Positions 26,388-36,305 are shown, numbered from the stretch's first letter. The stretch: DNA of 64,000 nucleotides from Aquatica leii (GCA_035610365.1 CM069433.1:52690487-52754486), one strand, 5' to 3'. Program-made: numbers and translations. Notes: generated by a model from the letters alone, not told the origin.

Positions 26388-26603
26388 ATTTCTGAAACGC
26401 AATAGCGACGAGATAAATAATATATCAATACTAAAGTGATCAACAAAATCAAAGGCTTTATTTTAATTCTAATTCCAGTGGATTTTTAACAAAAGTAAGT
26501 AATTATATCTATTTTTCTAATACTTGTTAAGGTTAACCTCAGTTTTTGATTGAACGATGACATTTTAAATTTAAGATATTTAAGGTTAACCTGTTTCTGA
26601 TTG

Positions 26604-27136
26604 AACGATGACAATGACAGTAATAATTCTATTTCAATTAATGAAATGCTGTAATAACCTTAGTAGCAAAAGTTAAAGTGAAATAATTGTATTATTTGTA
26701 TTCATGACTATTATAATAAAATCCTTTTGTTTAAACTTTATCTAATTTTAAATTTAAGATATTTAAGGTTAACCTCAGTTTCTTATTGTAACTATCGGTC
26801 AATGTATATGATTTCATTAAAATAGTATTTATTAATTAATACGACTGCTAATTTAATGAACATCAATTAATTGGCATAGAGTATAAATTCTGAAATATGT
26901 TATTAATTTTTGTAAATCAATTAACTAATTTTTGTAGATTCAATTTCATATTTCAGTTACCATAAGCCATTAATTACAAAAATATATAATAACGATGACA
27001 ATGATAGTAATAATTCTATTACAATTAATGAAATGCTGTAATAATCTTAGTAGCAAAAAGTTAAAGTGAAATAATTGTATTATTTGTATTCATGTCTATG
27101 ATAATAAAATCCTTTTGTTTAAACTTTATCTAATTT
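26604..27136 (+). repeat. 145-bp direct duplication
   Basis: 26604-26748 and 26991-27136 are about 95% identical, starting AACGATGACAATGA and ending TATCTAATTT. They are separated by 242 bp that starts with a second TTTAAGGTTAACCT block. They may be a duplication within the MITE. Confidence 0.8.
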
Positions 27137-27214
27137 AACTTGATTTAACCAATTTCTGAAAAGTTGCATGTAGATCATTTTGCGAAAAATAAGGCCATAA
27201 AGAAGTTTCACTTC

Positions 27215-28145
27215 TTACATGTGTACACTAGTACACGCCCTCATTTTTTAATCTGTAATATAATAGTTTTCTTAATTATCAAAATATTGCATATTTGTAT
27301 TATATTTACTAATGTAAATATGTAAATATAAATACCAGTTTAGCCGACAAGTTTAATTTTCTGTACGACGTGTTGCCCAACCTAAAGGGGCTTGTATCAA
27401 TAATGATTGCCTGTGATCTATACCTACATACTAGCAATTGATGGTATTTATGTAAATCTACTTCGCTTCTCTTTGCTAACTTCTCTGTGATAAAATATAA
27501 ATCTATTTGTGTTAGAACTTGTGTGTTGTATTTTGTTCTCTTTTAGCCACGGATATATTTAAATAGTGTCTACAATTCTAGTTTCTAACCGTTTTGGATC
27601 TTTTTTAATCTTACGTTACAATTAACACATCAAGACCTGCAATCCGCGTGCCGATTTAACTGAGTTAGTCGCTAGCAATAAAGTTACGAGAAAATCCTCG
27701 TAACACAATAGCTATGATTTAGTTAACAACGGCGTCTGCTAACGACATAGTTAACTATGCTTTATGCAACCGGGCCTAGATGACTTAATCCAAATAATAA
27801 GAAAGTAACAATAAACAAATTCCTTAAGTACCACGTACAACTTGTTCTAAAAATCAATCAAATAGTTACAGTATTTTATGGTGCTATGTACTAAATTAAG
27901 AGTGAAAGGTAGCGATGACGATACCACGTGACTGTAGACAATAGTACATTCATATACAAGTTTAGAAAACTGATAGTTTTCCAGTGAGTGCAAATTTTTG
28001 AGCCCAGCTCACGAGTAGATTAAAATTACACGAACATGTAAATTTTCTTTATTGTTCTTAACTGTCATTATAATTTTTTGCTTTGACAGTTACTCACTGG
28101 CCAACATAAACGTCAAATTATTTTAAAGAAATTTTAAGATTTTGG
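27215..28145. other. Intergenic DNA
   Basis: No gene recognised. A GCTATGATTTAGTTAACAAC/AGTTAACTATGC palindromic patch and an ACCGGGCC end-like sequence near 27770 hint at another short MITE, but I could not find its partner end. Confidence 0.4.
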
Positions 28146-28231
28146 GGTCTCGTAGTCTCTGTTCGTACAATGAAATGTTGTATTCAACTCGTTCCTCTTT
28201 AAATTGTACGTTTTTCTTCACGGGGACTTTT

Positions 28232-28673
28232 CCCATATAGCACAAGTACGTTCTATGTAGGTACGTATGTACGTACACTCTACGTACTTATACAAGAATG
28301 TACGCTCAGTGTACGTACATAGTACATCCAATTAGCACTGTTTTTTATATAATATGTACTTAAACCTAAAAAAATCAAAAACTTTGAGGCGACCAAGACT
28401 CGAACTCTCGCTGTTGGTGTAGCAAGCAGATGTCTTACCAACTATGCCACGACGACTTATTACTTTTATTTGACATAAAGTGGCTTTTATGCTTTAATAC
28501 ATACCTTTTATTAGTTACTTCTAATTTTACATTTTAAGATCACAATGAAGACTGATAGTTAGCTAAAACAGCACTACCATAAAAATGTTTATAATCAAAA
28601 ATCCTTGTACATTAATGTATGTACAGTGTACGTACACATTATGTACATGAACAAATCTATGTATGATTATGGG
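28232..28673 (-). mobile_element. Insert with CCCATA ends and tRNA-like core
   Basis: The segment splits the older repeat. It starts CCCATA and ends TATGGG (short inverted ends). Both flanks are very rich in TACGTAC/TGTAC palindromes, and the centre holds a tRNA-like unit. No coding sequence. It could be a MITE that picked up a tRNA-derived SINE, or a SINE inserted into a MITE. The target duplication is unresolved. Confidence 0.45.
28386..28458 (-). repeat. tRNA-derived SINE head (boxes A and B)
   Basis: The reverse strand reads TGGCATAGTTGG (box A) and, 35-40 bp on, GTTCGAGTC (box B), with tRNA-like spacing and a plausible but mismatched anticodon stem. The acceptor and T stems do not pair properly, so it is unlikely to be a working tRNA gene; a tRNA-derived SINE head or decayed tRNA is more likely. 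No poly(A) or A-rich tail was clearly identified. Confidence 0.55.
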
Positions 28674-28845
28674 TTATTACTCTCGCCTCACTCGGATTTA
28701 AAAATGCTCACTTGTGAAAAAAACACCCAATTACACAGGAATTCTTTAAATTAATAATTATGTTTAACGTGTAGATAATGCTGTTTTTTGTGCACTTATA
28801 TATATCATATACAATTTTTATTATTTACTGACGCTACACTACCTC

Positions 28846-30160
28846 TTTGTTAGCAGTCTTGTTAGTACAGATTTTTCAAATGTTTTTAGTATAGGTAGTT
28901 ATTATGTTTTGTTCCACGAGCTATGTAATAAAACCTTTATTACTGTTAAACATTTTATTCTTAGTACAAATACTAATAACTGTTTTACAGATGACATCAT
29001 ACACGCTATTATTGTGTTTTTTTAGGTGGCGCCACGTACATCACACCTCCTTACTTCCTTAAATATGCGGGGGCTCATCTCACTCTAACGGGACGACTTT
29101 TCTCGATTGGAGCCTCCATCAACGATAGTTTTTTGCACATAATCTAATCCATGTGTCGGTGTACTACTATGCCATCATTTAGAACAGCCCTATAAGATAA
29201 TAGACCCCTTTTCTTAACAATCTTCTCTGGAATTCATTTAGGACTCAACCTATAATTTCTAGCAGAAACCGTGTCGTGTAATAAATTTACTATTTGACAG
29301 TGTCCTCTTGCTTTTGCTTCATGTCTCAAACGAAATCCAGATGTAGGCGACATGCGTCGCAAACAAGCTTTTTAACATCTTTACTGTTACTAATGCTGAC
29401 GCTGTAGCAACAGGTTTTACCTCTAACCATTTAGAATATGAGTCCATCACGATAAAAAATTGTTGTCCGTAAAATGTACCAGCAAAATCTATATGCAATC
29501 TACTCCAAGGTTCTGATGTCCATGCTGACTCTCCCTACAAGCATTACAACTTTTTATCAACATTTCAATTTCAGTATTCATGCCCGGCCACCAAACATGA
29601 CTTCGAGCTAATGCTTTCAAGCAAACAATGCCAGGGCCAGAATGTGTTTCATGTGACATCTGTAACACTCTAGACCTTGCAGATAGTGGAATAACAAGTA
29701 TGTTACTAACTGATAGTCGACTGAAAGAGCATCAGCATGAGCTACCGTATGTCCTAGAACAAACTTGAGAACACAATTGTAACTGTTTAATATTAAAGAC
29801 CAACGCAACAAGTGAGGTGAAATAATATCCGGAGTTGCTTTGTCTTGGCTCAATATAACCAACAACGCGGTTTGTGGTTCGTACGAGTTTCAATAATACA
29901 AATAATTATAATTTATAAGGCCGTCGATGATTTCAAAGACCTCTTTGTTCAACTGTGAATAATTTCTTTGTGTCGAATTTAATGTTCTTGAATGGAATGC
30001 TATCGGTACCTCAGACCCATCAAACAGTCGATGACTAAGTACATCTCCAGTTCCGCGTGGTGAAGTATCTACTGTTAAAATAATGGTTTCCCTTCATCAA
30101 AATAGATTAACAATGAATCGGACGACAAGAGGTCCTTGCACTCCATAAATATACATTACA
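28846..30160 (-). mobile_element. Gypsy pol fossil with one LTR
   Basis: Minus-strand homology in Gypsy order: an RNase H part with VDTSPRGTGDVLSHRLF and PIAFHSRTLNSTQRNYSQLN (about 29935-30080); the RNase H end with LSQDKATPDIISPHLLRWSL and a GHTVAHADALS-like block (about 29700-29865); the integrase zinc region (about 29560-29660); then integrase core blocks with SKWLEVKPVATASA (about 29410-29450). A likely 3' LTR follows at about 28846-29040, starting TGTACGTGGCGCCACC on the minus strand with AATAAAGG inside. The copy is broken with several breaks, lacks the front half, and looks old. Confidence 0.78.
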
Positions 30161-32241
30161 GTAGTATTTCTATACTAACTCATCACTAAAATTTTACTAC
30201 GGAACGCCAATTCAGTACTGACAGTGCTGTCAGTATGTTACTAAACGAGTGAACTCAAAATAGCTGGTTTACCTGAAACGTAAAAATGACAGTTATGTAG
30301 CAAAAAATTCGAGTTCTATCAATAGATAATGTACGTGAAGGAGTTTCTAAAAAAAGTTCCTGATGCCAGTTTACTGCTCATGAAAGTAATTGCCTTGAAT
30401 GTCGATTGGAACAATTATGTTTACTAAAAGTTACAGTTAACATTACATGACAAAAAAACAGAAAAAACAAGTATTTGCAGTTACATCGGAAGTTGGACCA
30501 AACGAAATTGAACTTTATAAAAGTACTGAATTTAACACCAAAAAAATGTGAACTATCACAGACTATTTATATTTTATAGACAAGGCAAATACACAAAGCT
30601 ACTAGTATAAACATCTTACACAATTTACAAAAAAAATTGCTGCTTAGTTAGGGCTACCGAAGATAAACAGTTTCACAGATACATTGTTTTCAAATGACAT
30701 CAGCGACCGTTTTCACCGACAGTGATTCTGCTGACAACCAAGTTTTGTAGAGACAGAATGACTGGCGTTGGATGTTATTTTCTGGATCTAGACCCATTTA
30801 GACAATGATCTTGAATACGAATATCTTTTTCAATGAAATCGCTTGGCAAAATAAATGTAAATTTAGTATTTTATTTTGAAAACATATTTTAAGGTAAGTA
30901 ATTAAGTCTAGTTATATTTTAACCGGCAATTATAAGATAGATTATCTACAGAATTATGTAAGTTAAAGTGTACCTATTTCGTTATTATTGTTGCGTCTTT
31001 ATTTATTAAAAACTAATTTATTTAAACGACTAAAAATATGTTTTACTTATACTAGAAATATGTACACTTGTAAATTAACCGAACTAATGAAATCTAATAA
31101 TATCTAATAAAAACACTTACACTAATTAAGATAAGATAAAGTACGCGGATAGCTTCACACTTGTTTACACTAAAAATCACGTACACGATTATTCTCGGTA
31201 TATTTATCTAGACACATGCGTGCTAACGACTTATTTATCTCAACTTGAATAATCTTCTTAATACTGCTGCATTCGCGTTACGGCAATAACTGACCTACGA
31301 TTTCTCTCTTCGGTATATATACACATCTGCGAATCCTTCTCGAGTGTTCCATATCTTTCAATATATCTTCTAGAAGATGGGTAACAACTTCCAGAAGGCT
31401 GTTGAATTTGCAGATAATTTTCTCGAACGTTTCATTATTATTATTTTAATAAATACATAGCTACTTCATTACTTCATAAGGTTGATGTAAGATAGCTAAA
31501 ATTTTTTAATATTGATTGAAATTTATAGGTAAACAAAATTTTCAAAACTGATCTATAGAGGATCTAGATCCAACTTCAAATCGAATCTTGATCTAATTTT
31601 GGATCGGCATCTAGCTCCTAATCTTTAAATATATCTGGATCCGCAGTTGCGGGATCTTATCAAACACTGGCGGAGACGCCTCAGGCGTTGCGTACCATTT
31701 TGCTTTCGACATCCGCTGCAAGTAGTTTAATTTGGTCGGAACTTTCAACCGTTCAATCGTAAATACTTTCCTTTTATTTAATTTCACGTCGGTACTATTA
31801 CGCTTTTTGCGATTGCAATGGGTTGCAAATAAAGATTCTTTTATTGGAGCTTTTAGATCGGTTTTCTAATCTAAACTGCTTGCAGGTATGATGACGACTA
31901 CCACAATTTTTCTTTTTACTAACCTGAAGTCATTTCAGCTCTTTGGCGGAGATTCAAAGTCTTTCTCTTCAAACACAGTTACAAAAAGTGAACACATTAT
32001 TCTTTTGTCATGTCTAATTCTTAAAGCAATTAAAATCCGGTATAATTAAAGTTGGGTTGATGACAGTACTTCTCGATTGGACTAAAAATTGTGAAATTGA
32101 ATAAGTGAACAGTTAAAATATTGTTACAAAAATTGACTTCTTATTCATTGTTTAATATATAAAATAATATAACACTAAACAAAAAACAATGTATCTATTA
32201 ATTGGAATCAATTAAGTCAATCTTCGGTAAATTGGGCAGCA
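30161..32241. other. Intergenic DNA, nothing certain
   Basis: No recognisable gene. A GATC-rich patch (31540-31640, GGATCTAGATCC-type words) and a moderately GC-rich patch (31670-31760) stand out but match nothing I can name. Confidence 0.45.
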
Positions 32242-32417
32242 TTATTCTGTAATAAGTGTTTTATTGTTAATCGGATCTAAGCTGAAAATTATAAGAATTA
32301 ATTTCCCTACGCAATCTTCCACCATCTCGATCCCCCCATTTGTAAGCCATAATTTAATTATACTCTCCACTTCTTGCTGAGTAGCATTTTGGGTTAATGG
32401 GTTTCTTCTTATAGCAA
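32242..32417 (-). CDS. Possible terminal exon, transposon- or DUF-like
   Basis: On the minus strand a TTTTATTTCAG acceptor opens an uninterrupted frame beginning AIRRNPLTQNATQQEVESII and continuing KLWLTNGGIEMVEDCVGKLI to a TAA at 32242. The NP-T--AT--EVES-IK-WL pattern is reminiscent of the C-terminal helix of a small domain repeated in insect genomes and often found in transposon-derived genes (DUF4806-like). I am not certain of that assignment. No upstream exon was found. Confidence 0.35.
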
Positions 32418-32765
32418 CTGAAATAAAAGCATGAAATGATTATAGAGCAACTAAAATTATACACATAGCAATTTCTGAATTCTCAAGTTAGTATTTCAAA
32501 TCCCCTTACCAGTTATCAATTTTAAAATATTTTTATATTGTTAAAACCCATGTTTTGCTTTTGGTCCTGACGAATTTATTTCAATGGTTACTTGATGGAT
32601 CATTATCATAGTTAAAGTTCATCGGGTATTGTCGATGACATCTCTTCTGCCTGTTACTTGAAATGTTGCACACTAAAACTCAAAAAAGTATCAATTTTTC
32701 GCATAATAAATTATAACTACACTGAAAATGTATTACGTATAGTAACAGTGTATGTTCTGGAACAG

Positions 32766-32890
32766 GAAGTGAACTGGACGACCGAAAACGACACCGGAAG
32801 TGTCCATTCTTCAGCACCGGAAGTGAGTTCGATGACCGGAAATGAAACCAGAGGTGTCCATTTCTGAAACCGCAAGTGTCCATTCTCCGG
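32766..32890 (+). repeat. 53-54-bp tandem repeat, 2.3 copies
   Basis: Unit 1 (32766-32819), unit 2 (32820-32872) and a partial unit 3 from 32873 share GAAGTG...GGTGTCCATT...ACCG. Each unit contains CCGGAAGTG- or CCAGAGGTG-like words that resemble ETS-type binding motifs. It lies directly upstream of the GC-rich patch and the intronless ORFs. Confidence 0.7.
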
Positions 32891-32996
32891 CCTCCGGAGG
32901 CTGGGCCTGGGCGGTGACTGGGCTGTACCTGCGCCTGAGCCTCGGGTATGCGGCTGCGCCTGAGCCCCCCGGGGTTGCGTTTACCCTCGGTGTTGA
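32872..32996 (+). promoter_or_regulatory. GC-rich patch upstream of the ORF block
   Basis: About 125 bp with much higher G+C than anything else in the window. It holds two copies of CTGCGCCTGAGCC and several CpGs, and ends about 20 bp before the first ORF's start codon. It could be a promoter, a CpG island or the scar of an element of foreign composition. The function is inferred from position only. Confidence 0.35.
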
Positions 32997-33016
32997 AATA
33001 AAAGAATGACGCGTGA

Positions 33017-33514
33017 ATGGATCATGTCATTCAAAAATTAAAAGAAACGCGAACAACAACAACGACAATAGCAACGGTAATCACGATGTGGATGGCTTAT
33101 GCGCAAGAACATTGGACTAAAAGTGTTGATCTTACAACTGCTGTGGAACGTTCATTGCAAGAACTGTCTGCTATGGTATTTGAGGTTGAACATGAAAAAG
33201 TGTATGGTAGAGGTGACTACAGTTTAGATTATTTGACGAGTTCGAGAAAACAGTACAACGAAGGTATAAAATTGTGTAAAAAATTTTTCAAAACCAAAAT
33301 ACGTTGTCGTGTATGTTTATCGAATAATATCAACGCTATTGGATTGAAAACATTTGCAGATCAGATTAAACTTTACTTAGAAAAGAACAGCATCGCATCA
33401 TCATCATCATCATTATCATCATGCTCGTCATTATCAATTGAAGTTGATGATGATGATGAAAAAATGGCTGAAGGAGAAGTAGAGAAAACAAAGGAAAATG
33501 TTAATGTTAAATAA
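33017..33514 (+). CDS. 165-aa intronless ORF, function unknown
   Basis: ATG at 33017, stop at 33512-33514; the stop overlaps an AATAAA signal (AAATAAAG). The first ~115 residues look like a folded, mostly helical domain: MWMAYAQEHWTKSVDLTTAV, then ELSAMVFEVEHEKVYGRGDY and CKKFFKTKIRCRVCLS with a short Cys pair. A Ser-rich stretch, an acidic EVDDDDE patch and a Lys/Glu tail follow. There is no signal peptide or clear membrane segment. I do not recognise a family. It sits 61 bp before the PPP1R15-like ORF on the same strand, in a compact block. Because the frame is intact in an otherwise decayed region, it is probably a real, rather young gene or a well-preserved virus-like gene. Confidence 0.55.
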   Translation: MDHVIQKLKETRTTTTTIATVITMWMAYAQEHWTKSVDLTTAVERSLQELSAMVFEVEHEKVYGRGDYSLDYLTSSRKQYNEGIKLCKKFFKTKIRCRVCLSNNINAIGLKTFADQIKLYLEKNSIASSSSSLSSCSSLSIEVDDDDEKMAEGEVEKTKENVNVK

Positions 33515-33575
33515 AGTATAAACGATTAATTGTAGGTTTTTTTTGTAAAATAAAAAATTTTATGTTAAAATCATT

Positions 33576-33803
33576 ATGAATAAAAAAGTAGTAAGTTTTA
33601 ATGACAATGTGGAAATAAAACATTTATTAGTTTGGAAATTTGCTTATTGGCAAGCTAGAAAAGGTAATTGGGAGATTGAAGCATTAGATAGATGTCGATT
33701 TGCAAAACGAATTCAAGTAGTTGAAATAAAAATATCGCATATTTTTGAAAAAAGTTATAGGTTGCAAATTTATCAGGAACGTATTTTAGGAATAAACGGA
33801 TAA
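33576..33803 (+). CDS. 75-aa PPP1R15/ICP34.5/DP71L-like PP1-binding protein
   Basis: MNKKVVSF begins with an RVxF-type PP1 docking motif (KVVSF, residues 4-8). VEIKHLLVW and then ARKGNWEIEALDRCRFAKRI align without gaps to the C-terminal domain of PPP1R15/GADD34, to HSV ICP34.5 (HLVVW, ARRGSW, DRARFRRR) and to ASFV DP71L (RKGPWEQVAVDRFRFQRRI). In that family the first motif binds protein phosphatase 1 and the W...DR.RF..RI part recruits eIF2alpha; together they dephosphorylate eIF2alpha and restore translation under stress or antiviral signalling. At 75 residues this is the bare domain, like DP71L, rather than a full cellular PPP1R15. The start is the only ATG in frame, and the stop is immediately followed by AATAAA. 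Viral capture or a retrocopy of a host gene are both possible. Confidence 0.72.
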   Translation: MNKKVVSFNDNVEIKHLLVWKFAYWQARKGNWEIEALDRCRFAKRIQVVEIKISHIFEKSYRLQIYQERILGING

Positions 33804-33910
33804 AATAAAAAAAATTCGTTTATTTTTCTTTTTAAATAAAGTTTGTTGAATAAATTCTTTAAATATTCTTTTGTTGGTCTTGAGAAAGACCGTTTGGTTT
33901 TAAGTTTTTT

Positions 33911-34255
33911 CTATAATCGTATTTGCCTGGTTCGCAACCATCGTTGTCGTCGTTGTCGCCGTCGTTCTGGAGTGCCCCTCGTGGTGTTAATATTTGGTAT
34001 ATTGGATGGGGAGGAAGGAACAGAATAAAGGGGATAAAGGTGCCTTATATCTGATAGAGGTGATTGCAAATGGCGGTGTGGAAGAAATATTAAAGGGAAT
34101 GAAAAATTTGGAGGGGTTGCATTTTCAGCGTTACATGTGCAGGATTGGTGGGATGGGGTCCATTCATAGACCACTTGTGTTGAAACTTTATGTGCACTGG
34201 AAATTAAAGACCATATTGTCAAATGGTAAATGAGAAATGAATTGGAAGGTACCAT
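33911..34255. other. Overlapping ORFs on both strands, undecided
   Basis: A minus-strand frame from ATG 34253-34255 gives 114 aa (Pro/Ser/Thr/His-rich, basic C-terminus with RRRQRRQR). A plus-strand frame from ATG 34006 gives 76 aa ending at 34233. A further plus frame without ATG spans 33843-34028. None has a recognisable domain, and I cannot tell which is real. The stretch is clearly richer in G+C than its flanks and seems to belong to the same compact block as the two upstream ORFs. Confidence 0.3.
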
Positions 34256-34259
34256 TATA

Positions 34260-34957
34260 AAGATATGCTTTGTTTATTGAAATTATTTGAAAATTTAATT
34301 TTTTTTTCTACTATTGTAAATATGGATCAAGTTAAAATAATGAGTAACGAACTATATTAATCATATGCTTATCATCCAACATTAAAAAAAAAGACTGTTT
34401 TTCTAAATAGTTTTGTATTCAGCACAGTATAGACCAAAAGGACTGATCGGTACCTTTATGAATTCTCTTACATTGAAATCTTACTCTGATTATATTTTCC
34501 AAATTGCGCTTAAGGTGATGATAAACAGTTCACTTGCTTTTATTTTTAAAGCATGTAAGCCTGTTTGCTATTATTGTTTTTAGCACCAATATGTTTTATT
34601 GTAGTTATTGACTTGCAAAGTTCAAATAAATAGTTATACGAATAATGAAACTTATCTAATTACTAACTTTGTTAAGTTGTCCATGACCACCGAACTTAAT
34701 ATAAATGATTTATTGCTTCCTTCACACAATTACACAAAAACAATTAATTGTTTTAACACTTAAATTTGTTTTATGATTTGTTTTAACAACTCAAACTTTG
34801 AGGTTAGCTCAGATTGGCGTTTAGTAAAACAAGACGCCAACATTTTAATTCACTAATACCAATGCTAATACTATGCCAAGAAAGTTACTAACAGCGCATT
34901 CAGTGATTCATTGCAAACTATAAATTAGGCAACCATCCGAAATTCTGGATGGACGTT
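34260..34957. other. AT-rich intergenic DNA
   Basis: Nothing recognised. Confidence 0.5.
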
Positions 34958-35107
34958 AATGGGCCAGCAACCAAGCGGCACATCAAATTTATTTGTATAG
35001 TTTAGCATGTATTGGTACAGCATTGGCATAGCATTAGCTTTCTGCATTTAACGTTTTACCAGCATAATACCGCCAGTCGGTCAATACTTACGTTTGTTGG
35101 GCCATTA
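34958..35107. mobile_element. 150-bp MITE with TAATGGSCCARCAAMC ends
   Basis: The left end TAATGGGCCAGCAACC and the reverse complement of the right end TAATGGCCCAACAAAC are imperfect inverted repeats. The end core resembles the CCCAGCAAAC/CCCAACAAAC termini of the element nested in Copia. No coding capacity. Confidence 0.5.
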
Positions 35108-35281
35108 TCTACAGTTTCAATAGTACTTATGCATTTTCTACCTGATGAAATCGTTTTCCATGCTCATTATCACTAATATTGCCTAGATTTGGCAGATGGC
35201 GAATCAAATAAGAATGGATACGAAGCGGGGCAAAAAAACTACATGGTTTTATTAACACACACACATAGGTAAAATTAATGT

Positions 35282-35287
35282 TTTATT
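35282..35287 (-). terminator. Candidate polyadenylation signal of the FAM102 gene
   Basis: First AATAAA on the minus strand downstream of the FAM102 stop codon, about 1.0 kb away. It would give a 3' UTR of about 1 kb (roughly 35265-36305). Confidence 0.35.
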
Positions 35288-36305
35288 GAAGAGGAAGAAA
35301 TCAATCTAAATTTTAAAATACACTTACCAAATAACAGATAGATAAAATAAAAAGAAATTGCTTTTTTAAATACCTTTTTTAGAAGAGAAACTTGACATAG
35401 AGTATATTTTTGGTATGAAGAGGCTCTATTAGCAGTTTTCTTAACAATGTCGTCTAAGGTCACGTACCACGATAAGGACGGGAGAACTAGTAACATGTAT
35501 GTGATCAAAACAAAGAAAATGCGCCAATGTAATAAAGAAAATAATAATTTTAATAATAGTCAGGATATACTACAAATAAAATACAATAATGGTACACAAA
35601 TATAATACTATTGTTAATAATTTACAATAAATAATATTGTCAACTTTATAATGGTATCACTTTATGAGTGATGTTATTTACCTATATAATTATATATCAC
35701 ATATGTTGGCAACAACATGATTATTAATAAGAAAATCCATTGTAGCTGCGCAATTTATACTACAAAATGTAAATTAAAACACAAAAAAAAGATTGCAAAA
35801 ATTCCATTTTAACTTTATACAAAAAGATAAGAAAAAATAGAAATACTGTTGTAAAATTTTCTTCTACAATTTTTTGGACATATTTAACACGCCATTCACA
35901 TCTATTAAGTTTGTTATTCACTATCAACAATTTGGAAGACTAAAAACTGGTTTGATAAACTAAATTATATAAAAATTATGAACTCGAATCCTTTATACAA
36001 AAATATCAATGTAAAATCCGTTGCAAATAGCTGGTTAATTGCTAAAAAACGTTAATACTATAGATACTAATAGTCAGTAAAAATATACCAAAAAAGTAAT
36101 AAAAATAATAAGGTAAGGGACGTAGTATTATAATTTAAACGTACGAAATAAATAAACAATTTGTTACTTTAAATTAGTAATCCTAATAATTTTCTATAGA
36201 TTTTAAAGTCATATTAGTTATACTGCACAAGTAAGTCAGCTACACTTAGGTAACACTCCATAGTTTATGAATTTTGTAATGTATAAAACATAAAGTTTAC
36301 GAGGG

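Larger units (their letters stand above)
26259..27214. mobile_element. MITE with GAAGTGAAACTTCTTTAT inverted ends
   Basis: GAAGTGAAACTTCTTTAT begins at 26259 and its reverse complement ends at 27214; similarity continues to 21-22 bp. Just inside the left end are tandem TTACGCGYCAYMTTTTT units. The remainder holds a 145-bp direct duplication and repeated TTTAAGGTTAACCT blocks. There is no coding capacity. From memory, similar GTTACGCGCCATCTTTTT strings occur in repeats of other insects, so this looks like a widespread non-autonomous element; that part is recollection rather than a search. Confidence 0.68.
28146..28760 (-). mobile_element. Second copy of the 9.3-kb element's head, interrupted
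   Basis: On the minus strand, 28760-28680 resembles 9283-9345 (AATTGGGTGTTTTTTTCAC, AATCCGAGTGAGGC). 28231-28146 resembles 9350-9430 (AACGAGTTGAATACAACATT and ACGAACAGAGAC). The two halves are adjacent in the 9.3-kb copy but are separated here by 442 bp (28232-28673), so this copy carries an insertion. Confidence 0.62.

Noticed and set aside
28386-28458. Functional tRNA gene on the minus strand
   Set aside because: Boxes A and B are present, but the acceptor and T stems do not pair and the anticodon stem has mismatches; a SINE head or dead tRNA fits better.
32680-32883. Minus-strand 67-aa ORF with FRSSNSLPV repeats
   Set aside because: The protein repeat is just the translation of the 53-bp tandem DNA repeat.
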